This document shows positions 48,099 to 56,786 of a stretch of DNA of 64,000 bases, piece by piece (the stretch's first letter is position 1; every line of letters begins with the position of its first letter). The notes under the pieces were generated by a model that did not search any database, was not told the DNA's origin, and worked only from the letters and a program-made list of their open reading frames with translations. This DNA comes from Nocardia terpenica. GTDB lineage: Bacteria; Actinomycetota; Actinomycetes; Mycobacteriales; Mycobacteriaceae. The translations under genes and the position numbers were made by a program. The stretch spans positions 1,674,001 through 1,738,000 of the forward strand of contig NZ_JABMCZ010000002.1 in the NCBI RefSeq assembly GCF_013186535.1, written 5' to 3'.

Positions 48099-50834
48099 CT
48101 ACCGCCCCCGGCCTCCGGAGTACGGGCTCGCGGTGCCGCTCGGATACGCACCGCCGCGCGAATACGGGTCCGTACCACCGGAATCGGTGGTCGTCGGCGA
48201 GGATCCGTCGGCCGGTGCGACCGGCTGACCGGGCAGCGGACCGGTGCCCGAATCCTCGGGCTGGGACCGCTGCTGACGCTGCGGCGGTGACTGCGGATTC
48301 GGCGCCAGGCCCGGCACCGGGATCCGGACGCCCGGCAGCACCTCGACCTCCGTCGGGCGCACCACCACCGGCGGCTGATACTGCTCGGCCGTGGTCGACG
48401 GCGGGGTGTAGGCGGCGGTCCAGGACGGCACACCGGCCTGGCCGGCGATCGGCTCCGGCTTCGGGAAGTCCTCATTGGTGGTGCCCTTGAGGGCGGTGTC
48501 CATGGTGGACTTCCAGATGTCCGCGGGCAGGCCCGAACCGTAGATGGGCGAGCCGCTGGCATTGATCAGCCGCTCGGTGCCGGTCTCGGTGCCGACCCAG
48601 ACCGCGGTCGACAGCGAGGGGGTGAAACCGACCATCCAGGCGTCCCGGTTGCCGTTGGCGTCACCGCCGTCGCCGAGCTGGGCGGTGCCGGTCTTGCTGG
48701 CCGACAGGCGACCCCCGGCGAGCCCGTGGTTGCGCGAGGACTGCGCGATCGGCTTCATCGCGTCGATCAGGTTGCTGGTGACCGCGCCGGACACCCGCTG
48801 CTCACCGGCGACCGTGCCGCGGTCGAGCAGGACCTGGTGGTCGGCGGTCTCGACCTTCTGCACGAAGTGCGGCTTGTGGTACATGCCGTTGTTCGCGATG
48901 GTCGCGTAGGCCGAGGCCATGTACAGCGGCGGGACCGGGTACGCGCCCAGCACGATGCCGGTGTTCGGGCCGCCGTCCTTCTCGGTCAGCGACTTGCCGT
49001 CCTGGCCCGGGATCTGGTCCGGGATGCCCATCCGATGCGCCATGTCGGCGATCTTCTGCGGGCCGGTGGACTCGCCCATGTCCAGCTCCATGCGATAGAA
49101 GCTGGTGTTCAGCGACAGCTTGAGGGCCTGGGCGATGGTGCACACGCCGCACGCCTCGCCCTCGACGTTGGTGATCTTGATGCCGCGATAGTCCAGCGGC
49201 GCACTGTCGTACATGGTGGACAGCGGCTTGCCCCGCTCCAGGTTGGCCGCCAGGGCGAACACCTTGAACGACGAACCGGGCATGACGCCGGGGGCGTTGG
49301 CGAAGTCGAAGCCGACGCCGTTGTCACCGCCGTAGTACGCCTTGACCGCACCGGTGCGCGGATCCACCGACACCACCGCGGAGCGCAGATTGTCCGGCTC
49401 GCCCTTCATGTTCTTCTGGGCGGCGTCGACGGCGGCCTGCTGCGCCTTCGGATCGATGGTGGTGGTGATCTGCAGGCCCTCGGTGTTGATCTGGGTGTCG
49501 GAGATGCCCGCGGCGGCCAGCTCCCGCATCACCTGCTGCTTGATCAGGCCCTCCGGGCCCGAGCCCGAGGAGCTCTGATCGGCCGCGCTGGACGGAAGAA
49601 CCTTGGGGTACACCATCTTCGCGCGATCGGCGGCCGGCAGCGCGCCCATGTCGACCATGCCGTTGAGCACGTAGTTCCAGCGCTGCTCCGCACCCTTCGG
49701 ATTGTTCTCCGGGTCCAGGCCGTAGGGCTGGTTGATGGTGGCGGCCAGCATGGCGCCCTCCTCGACGGTCAGGTCCTGAACCTTCTTGCCGAAGTAGGCG
49801 TGCGAGGCGGCGTCGATGCCGAACGTGCCGCGGCCGAACGGAATCGTGTTCAGATAGGCGGTGAGGATGTCGTCCTTGCTCCACTCCCGCGCCATCTTCG
49901 CCGAGATCACCAGCTCGCGCACCTTGCGCGACAGCGAGTGCTGATTACCGACCATCGAGTTCTTCACGTACTGCTGGGTAATGGTCGAACCACCGCCGGC
50001 GGTTTCCTTACCCATCGCGTTGTCGCGGATCGCGCGCGCGAAGCCGGAGATCGAGAAGCCCGGGTTGGTGTAGAACGAGCGATCCTCGGCCGCGATGACG
50101 GCATTGCGCACGTGCACCGGAATGTCGTTGATCGTCACGTCCGTCCGATTGCCCTGCGGCGGAACGATCTTGCCGATGACCGAGTTGCCGTCGGCGGCGA
50201 AGATGGTCGCGACCTGTTTGGTTTTGAGATCGCCCGGCTGGGGTACCGACACGGTGGAGTAGGCGACCAGGAAGGCCGCGCTGGGCAGCAGGAAGCCCAG
50301 TGCCACCAGGATGTACAAGACGCGACGCACGGTCCTCCACCGAGATCTCTTCTGCGCGGCGGGCCGACGGCCACCCGGACCGCCCGGGCCCCCGCTGCCG
50401 CCACCGCGGCGCGGCGGCGGGCCCGGCGGCACCGCGCCGCTGGTGGCGCGGCGGCCGCCGGTGTTGGTGCCCTCGCCCGCCGGACGCGGACGGGTGGGGG
50501 CGGGAATCTTCTGCGTGGCCTGCGCGCCGTTCGGCGCCCCCGGACCGGGACGCTGCGGCGGGCCGGGTCGGCGCGGCGGCTGGCCGCCGGGACCGCGCGG
50601 CGGCTGCGGCCCGCGCGGGTCGCCGCCCGGCGGTATCGGGCCGCGCTGCGGAGGTCGGCCGCCCGGCGTCGGGGCCGGGCCCGCACCCGGCCGCAGCGGT
50701 GGCATCGGCCGTGCTCCCGGCGGTGGTCCGGCCGGACGCGGCGGCGGGTAGCCGCCGGGCCCTGATTGCGCGCCGCGCGGGCGGCCGCGGTTCGGTCCAT
50801 CGTCGTAGGGCGAAGTCACAGCCTGGATCTCCAT
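48099..50834 (-). CDS. ponA1: bifunctional class A penicillin-binding protein PonA1
   Basis: 911 residues. A long Pro/Gly/Arg-rich cytoplasmic segment (about 1-165) precedes one membrane segment (LYILVALGFLLPSAAFLVAY). Then come the GT51 glycosyltransferase (AVIAAEDRSFYTNPG, GGGSTITQQYVKNS) and the transpeptidase with GSSFK, SLNTSF and SKTGTAQLG. The C-terminus is another Pro-rich tail that begins with a VEVLPGVRIPVPG element. It polymerises and cross-links peptidoglycan. The position next to the GT87, DUF5318, PadR and ino1 genes matches Rv0050. Start uncertain: ATG 50834 or GTG 50819. Confidence 0.95.
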   Translation of the reverse strand: MEIQAVTSPYDDGPNRGRPRGAQSGPGGYPPPRPAGPPPGARPMPPLRPGAGPAPTPGGRPPQRGPIPPGGDPRGPQPPRGPGGQPPRRPGPPQRPGPGAPNGAQATQKIPAPTRPRPAGEGTNTGGRRATSGAVPPGPPPRRGGGSGGPGGPGGRRPAAQKRSRWRTVRRVLYILVALGFLLPSAAFLVAYSTVSVPQPGDLKTKQVATIFAADGNSVIGKIVPPQGNRTDVTINDIPVHVRNAVIAAEDRSFYTNPGFSISGFARAIRDNAMGKETAGGGSTITQQYVKNSMVGNQHSLSRKVRELVISAKMAREWSKDDILTAYLNTIPFGRGTFGIDAASHAYFGKKVQDLTVEEGAMLAATINQPYGLDPENNPKGAEQRWNYVLNGMVDMGALPAADRAKMVYPKVLPSSAADQSSSGSGPEGLIKQQVMRELAAAGISDTQINTEGLQITTTIDPKAQQAAVDAAQKNMKGEPDNLRSAVVSVDPRTGAVKAYYGGDNGVGFDFANAPGVMPGSSFKVFALAANLERGKPLSTMYDSAPLDYRGIKITNVEGEACGVCTIAQALKLSLNTSFYRMELDMGESTGPQKIADMAHRMGIPDQIPGQDGKSLTEKDGGPNTGIVLGAYPVPPLYMASAYATIANNGMYHKPHFVQKVETADHQVLLDRGTVAGEQRVSGAVTSNLIDAMKPIAQSSRNHGLAGGRLSASKTGTAQLGDGGDANGNRDAWMVGFTPSLSTAVWVGTETGTERLINASGSPIYGSGLPADIWKSTMDTALKGTTNEDFPKPEPIAGQAGVPSWTAAYTPPSTTAEQYQPPVVVRPTEVEVLPGVRIPVPGLAPNPQSPPQRQQRSQPEDSGTGPLPGQPVAPADGSSPTTTDSGGTDPYSRGGAYPSGTASPYSGGRGR

Positions 50835-50920
50835 AACTCGAAACGGTCCGGGTAGCACGGTGCGGTCGTCGTGGACCGCGCGGGCACTCGTGTGCTCCGC
50901 ATCTCAGTCGACGGTCGCCA

Positions 50921-51331
50921 TCATTCGGCGGCGGTCCGGCGAGTGCCGGCCCGCCGACGCGTGGGCGCCGGGGTGTGGCCGAGCACGTAGGACTGCACCA
51001 GATGATTCCAGCTGCAGGTCCGGCACACCTCGACGACGTGCACCGAGAACTCCTCGCGGGTCTCGGCCAGCCGGAGCAGCTCCTCGGGGGTGCGGGCCGA
51101 GCCCGCGATCGGCCCCAGCCCGTCGCCGTAGACCCACGATACGAGGGTGAGCTGCTCTTTCCTGCAGATGGGGCATGTGACCTCGCTCCCCCGCCCATGG
51201 AACTTGGCCGCCCGCAGCAGATAGGGGTTCGCATCGCACACCTCGGCGACATCCACCCGGCCGGCATAGACGTCAGCCAGCAGCGACCGGCGCCGAAGCG
51301 CATAGTCCACTACCTGCCGCTGAATTCGCAC
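50921..51331 (-). CDS. DUF5318 protein (Rv0049-like)
   Basis: 136 residues with two CxxC pairs, CPIC and CRTC, which likely bind one zinc. Helical N-terminus RIQRQVVDYALRRRSLLADVYAGR. Orthologous by position and motif to Rv0049, of unknown function, next to ponA1. GTG 51331 is preferred because TACTCT lies seven bases upstream, a leaderless arrangement; longer N-terminal options would add low-complexity residues. Confidence 0.85.
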   Translation of the reverse strand: MRIQRQVVDYALRRRSLLADVYAGRVDVAEVCDANPYLLRAAKFHGRGSEVTCPICRKEQLTLVSWVYGDGLGPIAGSARTPEELLRLAETREEFSVHVVEVCRTCSWNHLVQSYVLGHTPAPTRRRAGTRRTAAE

Positions 51332-51440
51332 GAGAACCAGAGTAGCGGTGCCCACCGACCCCCGCTGCCGCTGTCTTCCACCGGCTGACACCGCCCGACC
51401 GCTCGGTAAATGGCCGATGTGTGGGCAACACCTATCGTGG

Positions 51441-51461
51441 ACTATATCGCTCCGATATAGT
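51441..51461. promoter_or_regulatory. PadR-type operator upstream of the PadR-ino1 operon
   Basis: Perfect nine-base arms ACTATATCG and CGATATAGT separated by CTC, 54 bp before the PadR start. AT-rich dyads of this ATATCG type are typical PadR sites, so autoregulation is likely. Confidence 0.7.
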
Positions 51462-51514
51462 GGGTCGTCGTATCACCCGTGTTTCCACGGAGAACAGGCA
51501 GGAGGTGAGGTCCG

Positions 51515-52072
51515 GTGCTCGAACTGGCGATCCTCGGGCTGCTCCTGGAGTCGCCCATGCACGGCTACGAGCTGCGCAAGCGGCTGACCGGGCTGCTGGG
51601 GCCGTTCCGGGCCTTCTCCTACGGGTCGCTGTACCCGACGCTGCGGCGCATGCAGGCCGATGGCCTCATTGCCGAGGAGGGGCCGCTGGGCCCTGCCACG
51701 CGGCGGGCACGGCGGGTCTACCAGTTGACCGAGACCGGGCGGGAGCGATTCGGCGAGCTGCTCGCCGACACCGGCCCGCAGAACTACACCGACGACGGCT
51801 TCGGAGTGCACCTCGCCTTCTTCAGCCGCACGCCCGCCGAGGCGCGGATGCGGATCCTCGAGGGCAGACGGCGGCAGGTCGAGGAGCGCCGAGAAGGCTT
51901 GCGGGAGGCGATCAAACGGGCCAGCGGAACCCTGGACCGCTACACCCGCCAGCTCCACCAGCTCGGTCTCGAATCAAGCGAGCGCGAAGTGCGCTGGCTC
52001 AACGAGTTGATTGCCGCGGAGCAATCACTGCAGGCGGCACCACAGAAAGAGGGAAATATCGGCCATGAGTGA
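51515..52072 (+). CDS. PadR family transcriptional regulator
   Basis: 185 residues. LELAILGLLLESPMHGYELRKRLTGLLG, then SYGSLYPTLRRMQADGLI, is the PadR winged helix. The C-terminal part (about 95-185) is a long dimerisation helix region (PadR-like VirE subtype). Orthologue of Rv0047c by position. GTG start behind GGAGGTGAGG. Its last 8 bases overlap the start of ino1, so both proteins are translationally coupled, and the regulator probably controls inositol synthesis and itself. Confidence 0.93.
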   Translation: MLELAILGLLLESPMHGYELRKRLTGLLGPFRAFSYGSLYPTLRRMQADGLIAEEGPLGPATRRARRVYQLTETGRERFGELLADTGPQNYTDDGFGVHLAFFSRTPAEARMRILEGRRRQVEERREGLREAIKRASGTLDRYTRQLHQLGLESSEREVRWLNELIAAEQSLQAAPQKEGNIGHE

Positions 52073-53165
52073 TGTCAACACGGCTGAGCACGCCACCGAG
52101 ATTCGCGTGGCCATCGTGGGCGTGGGCAACTGCGCCTCCTCGCTGGTCCAGGGCGTGCAGTACTACCGGGACGCGGACGAGACGGCGACCGTGCCGGGCC
52201 TGATGCATGTGAAGTTCGGCCCCTACCACGTGCGCGACGTGAAATTCGTCGCCGCGTTCGACGTCGACGCCAAGAAGGTCGGATTCGACCTGTCCGACGC
52301 GATCTTCGCCAGCGAGAACAACACCATCAAGATCTCCGACGTGCCGCCCAGCGGCATCTCGGTACTCCGCGGCCCGACCCTCGACGGCATCGGCAAGTAC
52401 TACGCCGAAACCATCGAACTGTCCGACGCCCAGGCCGTCGACGTGGTCCAGGCGCTGAAGGACGCGAAGGCCGACGTGCTGGTGTCCTACCTGCCGGTCG
52501 GCTCCGAGGAGGCCGACAAGTTCTACGCCCAGTGCGCCATCGACGCGGGCGTCGCCTTCGTCAACGCGCTGCCGGTATTCATCGCCTCCGACCCCGAATG
52601 GGCGAAGAAGTTCACCGACGCGGGCGTCCCGATCGTCGGCGACGACATCAAGAGCCAGGTCGGCGCCACCATCACCCACCGCGTGATGGCCAAACTGTTC
52701 GAAGACCGCGGCGTACAGCTCGACCGCACCATGCAGCTCAACGTCGGCGGCAACATGGACTTCCTGAACATGCTCGAGCGTGAGCGCCTGGAATCGAAGA
52801 AGATCTCCAAGACCCAGGCCGTCACCAGCAACATCAAAAAGGAGCTCGGCGCCAAGGACGTGCACATCGGCCCGTCCGACCACGTCGGCTGGCTCGACGA
52901 CCGCAAGTGGGCCTACGTGCGCCTCGAGGGTCGCGCCTTCGGCGACGTGCCCCTGAACCTGGAATACAAACTCGAGGTCTGGGACTCACCCAACTCCGCG
53001 GGCATCATCATCGACGCCATCCGCGCCGCCAAGATCGCCAAGGACCGCGGCCTCGGCGGGCCGATCCTGCCCGCCTCCGCCTATCTGATGAAGTCGCCGC
53101 CCAAGCAGATGGCCGACGACGTCGCTCGCACCGAACTCGAGGCATTCATCATCGGAGCGGAGTAG
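52065..53165 (+). CDS. ino1: inositol-3-phosphate synthase
   Basis: 366 residues, the short actinobacterial form. VAIVGVGNCASSLVQG is the NAD-binding loop; VGDDIKSQVGAT, TMQLNVGGNMDFLN and KISKTQAV are the active-site blocks with catalytic lysines. It converts glucose 6-phosphate to inositol 3-phosphate for phosphatidylinositol mannosides, lipoarabinomannan and mycothiol. ATG 52065 overlaps the PadR stop. Followed by an intrinsic terminator and dyad copy 7. Confidence 0.97.
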   Translation: MSDVNTAEHATEIRVAIVGVGNCASSLVQGVQYYRDADETATVPGLMHVKFGPYHVRDVKFVAAFDVDAKKVGFDLSDAIFASENNTIKISDVPPSGISVLRGPTLDGIGKYYAETIELSDAQAVDVVQALKDAKADVLVSYLPVGSEEADKFYAQCAIDAGVAFVNALPVFIASDPEWAKKFTDAGVPIVGDDIKSQVGATITHRVMAKLFEDRGVQLDRTMQLNVGGNMDFLNMLERERLESKKISKTQAVTSNIKKELGAKDVHIGPSDHVGWLDDRKWAYVRLEGRAFGDVPLNLEYKLEVWDSPNSAGIIIDAIRAAKIAKDRGLGGPILPASAYLMKSPPKQMADDVARTELEAFIIGAE

Positions 53166-53180
53166 TACGCGCCCGCGAAG

Positions 53181-53225
53181 AGGGCGGCATCGCAATCCGA
53201 TTGCGGTGCCGCCCTTTGCTTTTGG
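53181..53225 (+). terminator. intrinsic terminator after ino1
   Basis: AGGGCGGCATCGCAA (53181-53195) pairs with TTGCGGTGCCGCCCT (53201-53215) with one mismatch region, followed by TTGCTTTTGG as U-rich tail. It lies 16 bp after the ino1 stop. Confidence 0.88.
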
Positions 53226-53230
53226 TGCGA

Positions 53231-53257
53231 GGTCCCGGCCAAAAGCATGCCGGGACC
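53231..53257 (+). repeat. dispersed dyad element, copy 7
   Basis: Arms GGTCCCGGC and GCCGGGACC around CAAAAGCAT, in the ino1 direction. It comes 65 bp after the stop, behind a conventional terminator, so it is the copy most separated from its gene. It faces copy 8 twenty-one base pairs away. No array. Confidence 0.92.
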
Positions 53258-53278
53258 CAAGAGCTACGGCTGCGTTTT

Positions 53279-53305
53279 GATTCCGGCATGCTTTTGGCCG
53301 GAATC
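53279..53305 (-). repeat. dispersed dyad element, copy 8
   Basis: Arms GATTCCGGC and GCCGGAATC around CAAAAGCAT on the minus strand. The first base is the last base of the TAG of the effector-binding gene (53305-53307). With copy 7 it forms an opposed pair between convergent genes. No array. Confidence 0.92.
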
Positions 53306-53730
53306 TAATCCAGCGACACGTACACCTCGACCGACGTCGGCCCCGTATACCGCTCGATCTCCGCGGTGTGTGAGCGGGTGATGGTGCCCGCGGTCTCGGC
53401 CTTGGCGACCTTCGCCCATGCGGTGCGCAGCAGGTCGTAGGGCTTGTCGGAGACCACGAACTTGGCGTAGCGGCCCGCCGGGATGCGGGTGAGCACGTCG
53501 CCGACGTCGAGGTCGGCCAGGTCGGTCAGCTCGTAGCCCAGCACCGCGACCGCGTGATCGTTCTGGCCGATGTAGGCGGCGGTGCGCGCCACGTTCTTCT
53601 CCCGGGCCAGGTAGCGATCCCAGGTGAAGTTCACCAGGTCCAGGTCGCGGGCGGTCACCTCGCGTCCGGCCAGCGGGACGGTGAGCCCGCCGATCAGGCT
53701 CTCGTCCAATGTGACAATCTCGAAGTCCAC
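53305..53730 (-). CDS. GyrI-like/effector-binding domain protein, copy 1
   Basis: 141 residues resembling the stand-alone AraC effector-binding (GyrI-like, Cass2-like) fold: PAGRYAKFVVSD and a repeated beta-alpha pattern ending RYTGPTSVEVYVSLD. There is no DNA-binding domain. Such proteins bind amphipathic ligands or inhibit gyrase; the function here is unknown. GTG start with GACTTC following, the same as in its upstream paralogue 10 bp away, so the two are co-transcribed. The stop is part of dyad copy 8. Confidence 0.8.
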   Translation of the reverse strand: MDFEIVTLDESLIGGLTVPLAGREVTARDLDLVNFTWDRYLAREKNVARTAAYIGQNDHAVAVLGYELTDLADLDVGDVLTRIPAGRYAKFVVSDKPYDLLRTAWAKVAKAETAGTITRSHTAEIERYTGPTSVEVYVSLD

Positions 53731-53740
53731 GGTTGCGCCC

Positions 53741-54211
53741 CTACCTGTCGCCCTCGCCGATCGTGCCCTCCTCCTTCAGGGAGACGAACACCTCGACCGT
53801 CTTCGAATCCGGATAGTGCTCGAAATCGCCGGTGTAGGCGCGCACCAGCGCACCCGCCGCCTCCAGATCCCACACCGCCCGCCAGACCGACACAATGGTG
53901 TCGCCCAGGTTGTCGCCGCTGCGGATGAACCGCGCGTATCGGCCGCCCGGCACCCGGGCCAGCACGTCGCCGGGCAGCAACTCGGCCAGGCTCTCGCAGC
54001 GATAGCCGACGATATGGGTCAGATACGAACCGATCTCCGGCGCATGGTCCACGTACGCGGTCGCCGGTGGTCCCGGCAGGCTGCGCGCGAGGTTGCGCTT
54101 CCACGCCTCCTCCACCTTCAACCGGCGCGGTCCCTCGACCGCCAGAGCCGGGCTTCGTAGCACCGTTCCCGCCACCAGCGTCTCGTGGCGTTCAACGACA
54201 TTGAAATCCAC
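53741..54211 (-). CDS. GyrI-like/effector-binding domain protein, copy 2
   Basis: 156 residues, paralogous to the downstream gene: VDFNVVERHETLVAGTVLR, VPGGRYARFIRSGD and HYPDSKTVEVFVSL align with its N-terminus, core and C-terminus. The likely start is GTG 54211, by comparison with the other copy; an in-frame ATG 15 codons upstream would give an extra tail. Tandem duplication with substantial divergence suggests different ligands. Confidence 0.8.
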   Translation of the reverse strand: MDFNVVERHETLVAGTVLRSPALAVEGPRRLKVEEAWKRNLARSLPGPPATAYVDHAPEIGSYLTHIVGYRCESLAELLPGDVLARVPGGRYARFIRSGDNLGDTIVSVWRAVWDLEAAGALVRAYTGDFEHYPDSKTVEVFVSLKEEGTIGEGDR

Positions 54212-54432
54212 CGGTGTCGCCCCTATGTCTCGTGCTGTGTGGAATCCGTCCCTCACCTATCGCACATCCTCCCGCACATCCTGCCACCGCCGTCGCGCAT
54301 CGCCCACGGGACCGTGCGACCCACCGAGTTCTCGGGCTGGTTCCACCCTATCGGCGCGGGTTCGGCGATGGCCGCAGAACGCGGATTCGTTTCGTCACAG
54401 GCAGGGGTCGCGGGCCGGAACGGCCGGTCGGA

Positions 54433-56664
54433 CTAGCCGGGAACCGGAATGCTCAGCCCGGGAAAGATCTCCACCTGCTTCGGTTCGGGCGGCGCGGGCG
54501 GGATGATGATCACCGGGTTCGGGGCCGCGCTCGTCGGCGGCGCGAGCACGTCGAACGGGCCGCCGCCGCCCTGCTGCGCCGGTGCCGGACTCGCGCCGAA
54601 CGGCCCGGTGCCCGCGGCGGGTTCCGGCGCGGCGAACTGCTCGACCGGGGTTCCGGCCAGGGCGCCGTCCATGGTCCGCTTCCAGATGTCGGCGGGCAGG
54701 CCCGCGCCGTAGACGGGGGCGCCGCGGGCGGTCCGAATCGGTTGCGACTGTTCGGTTCCCACCCACACCGCCGTCGACAGCGACGGGGTGAAACCGATCA
54801 TCCAGGCGTCCTTGTTGTCGCCGGTGTCGCCGAGCTGGGTGGTGCCGGTCTTGGCGGCCGACGGCCGCCCGGCCAGCGCGTGCCCGTTGGAGTACGCCGC
54901 GATCGGCTGCATGGCCCCGGTGGTGGTGTCGGCGACCGCGCGCGGAATGCGTTGCTGCGCGGGCAGTCCGCCCTTGTCGGCCACGCCGCGGTCGAGCAGC
55001 ACCCGGCCGTCGCCGGTGACCACGCGCTGCACGAAGTACGGCTGGTGGTAGACCCCGCCCGCGGCGATGGTGGCGTAGGCCGAGGCCATATCGATCGGGC
55101 GCACCGAGTACACGCCGAGCACGATCGACGGCTGCGGCGCGGCGCCGTTGTCGGTCAACGACTTTCCGGGCACGCCGGGAATCTGGTCCGGGATTCCGGC
55201 CCGGTGCGCGGCGTCGGCGATGGTCTGCGGCCCGATGGCCTGGGAGAGCCGGTAGAAGCTGGTGTTCAGGGAGCGCTTGAAAGCCTCGGCGAGCGAACAG
55301 GTTCCGCACGACTCGCCCTCGACATTGGTGACCTTCACCCCGTTCACCGTCAGCGGCGAGCTGTCCAGCTGATACGACATGGTGATGCCCTGCTGCAGCG
55401 CGGCCAGCACCGCGAAGGTCTTGAACGCCGAGCCGGTCTGCAGCGGCGCCTGCGCGTCATCGAAGCCGACGCCGTCCTCGCCGCCGTAGTAGGCGCGCAC
55501 CGCGCCCGAGCGCGGATCGATCGACACCACCGCGCTGCGCAGCTCGGTCGGCTGGCCGTCGAGGGTCTGGTGCACGGCGTCGAGCGCGGCCTGCTGGGCG
55601 CGCGGGTCGATGGTCGTGACGATCTGCAGCGCACCGGTATTGATCTCCTCCTCGCTCACCCCGGCGGCGCGCAGCTCGCGCAGCACCTGCGTGCGGATCA
55701 GGCCCGCGGGGCCGTGCGCGGCGTCGTCGGTGAGCGCGGCGACCGGCACGATGGGCGGGAACTGTGCCGCGGCCCGGTCCGCCGGGGACAGCGTGTGCAT
55801 GGTGACCATGCCGTCGAGCACGTAGTTCCAGCGCGCCCGCAGCTGGTCGAGGTGGGTCTCCGGATCGAGGATGGACGGCGTGCGCACCACCGCGGCCAGC
55901 ACCGCGCTCTCGGCCAACGTCAGCTGCGGCACCGGCTTGTCGAAGTACGCCTTGGCCGCCGCCGCGATGCCGTACGCGCCGCGGCCGTAGTAGATGGTGT
56001 TCAGGTAGGCGGCGAGGATGTCGTCCTTGCTCCACTGCCGCGCCATCTTCGCGGAGATGATCAGCTCGCGCATCTTGCGCGACAGGGTGCGCTCGGAGCT
56101 GAGGAAGGCGTTCTTCACGTACTGCTGGGTAATGGTGGAGCCGCCGCCCGCGTCCTCCCGGCCCAGCAGGTTGTCGCGGGCCGCGCGCAGGAACGCGGGG
56201 GCGGAGTAGCCCGGGTTGGTGTAGAAGTTGCGGTCCTCGGCCGAGAGGATGGCGTCGCGCATGGCCTGCGGCACGTCCGACAGCGGCACCGGGGTCCGGT
56301 TGCCTTCCGGCGGAACCACTTTCGCCAGCACGGTGGTGCCGTCGGAGGCGGTGACGGTGGCGATCTGATTGGCCTGCACCGATCCCGGCGCGGGAATCTC
56401 GGCGCTCCAGTAGGCCAGCACGAACAGCAGCGACGGAAGCACGACGAAGATCAGGAACAGCGCCAGCAGCAGCCGCCGGACGCGCTGGCCGCGGGTGCGC
56501 GGCGGACGCGGCTGCTCGGGTTCGGATTTCGGCGGTTTGGCGCGGCGATGCGGGCGGCCCGAGGGCCGGGGTGCGGTGTCCGGCAGCTCGTTCCAACCGG
56601 CCAGCGTGGCGTACGACGCGGGTGCGGGGCCACCGTGTCGCCCGTGCTTCCGATTCGAGCCCAC
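54433..56664 (-). CDS. bifunctional class A penicillin-binding protein, second copy
   Basis: 743 residues, paralogue of PonA1 only 3.6 kb away. Short basic/Pro cytoplasmic part (1-62), one membrane segment (64-86), GT51 domain with Glu143 in SAEDRNFYTNPG and GGGSTITQQY, and transpeptidase with Ser412 in GSAFK, SLNTSF and AKTGTTQLG. The C-terminus ends in VEIFPGLSIPVPG, matching a PonA1 element but without the long tail after it. Start GTG 56664 behind GGGAGG. Probably a PonA1 duplicate specialised in another growth phase. Confidence 0.94.
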   Translation of the reverse strand: MGSNRKHGRHGGPAPASYATLAGWNELPDTAPRPSGRPHRRAKPPKSEPEQPRPPRTRGQRVRRLLLALFLIFVVLPSLLFVLAYWSAEIPAPGSVQANQIATVTASDGTTVLAKVVPPEGNRTPVPLSDVPQAMRDAILSAEDRNFYTNPGYSAPAFLRAARDNLLGREDAGGGSTITQQYVKNAFLSSERTLSRKMRELIISAKMARQWSKDDILAAYLNTIYYGRGAYGIAAAAKAYFDKPVPQLTLAESAVLAAVVRTPSILDPETHLDQLRARWNYVLDGMVTMHTLSPADRAAAQFPPIVPVAALTDDAAHGPAGLIRTQVLRELRAAGVSEEEINTGALQIVTTIDPRAQQAALDAVHQTLDGQPTELRSAVVSIDPRSGAVRAYYGGEDGVGFDDAQAPLQTGSAFKTFAVLAALQQGITMSYQLDSSPLTVNGVKVTNVEGESCGTCSLAEAFKRSLNTSFYRLSQAIGPQTIADAAHRAGIPDQIPGVPGKSLTDNGAAPQPSIVLGVYSVRPIDMASAYATIAAGGVYHQPYFVQRVVTGDGRVLLDRGVADKGGLPAQQRIPRAVADTTTGAMQPIAAYSNGHALAGRPSAAKTGTTQLGDTGDNKDAWMIGFTPSLSTAVWVGTEQSQPIRTARGAPVYGAGLPADIWKRTMDGALAGTPVEQFAAPEPAAGTGPFGASPAPAQQGGGGPFDVLAPPTSAAPNPVIIIPPAPPEPKQVEIFPGLSIPVPG

Positions 56665-56786
56665 GCCGTCCTCCCGGAGGTGTTCGGTGAAGCTGAAGTT
56701 GGACTACCGCACAACTGAATCCAGATTACGACGCCCGATGCCCCACCGCGTCGCGGTGAGGCATCGTAACAAAACCCGCCGAGCCG

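Noticed and set aside
45641..48562. A 973-codon minus-strand frame joining PEP mutase with upstream sequence
   Set aside because: The upstream part is a shadow frame of the GT87-B gene. The PEP mutase homology begins at the ATG at 46393.
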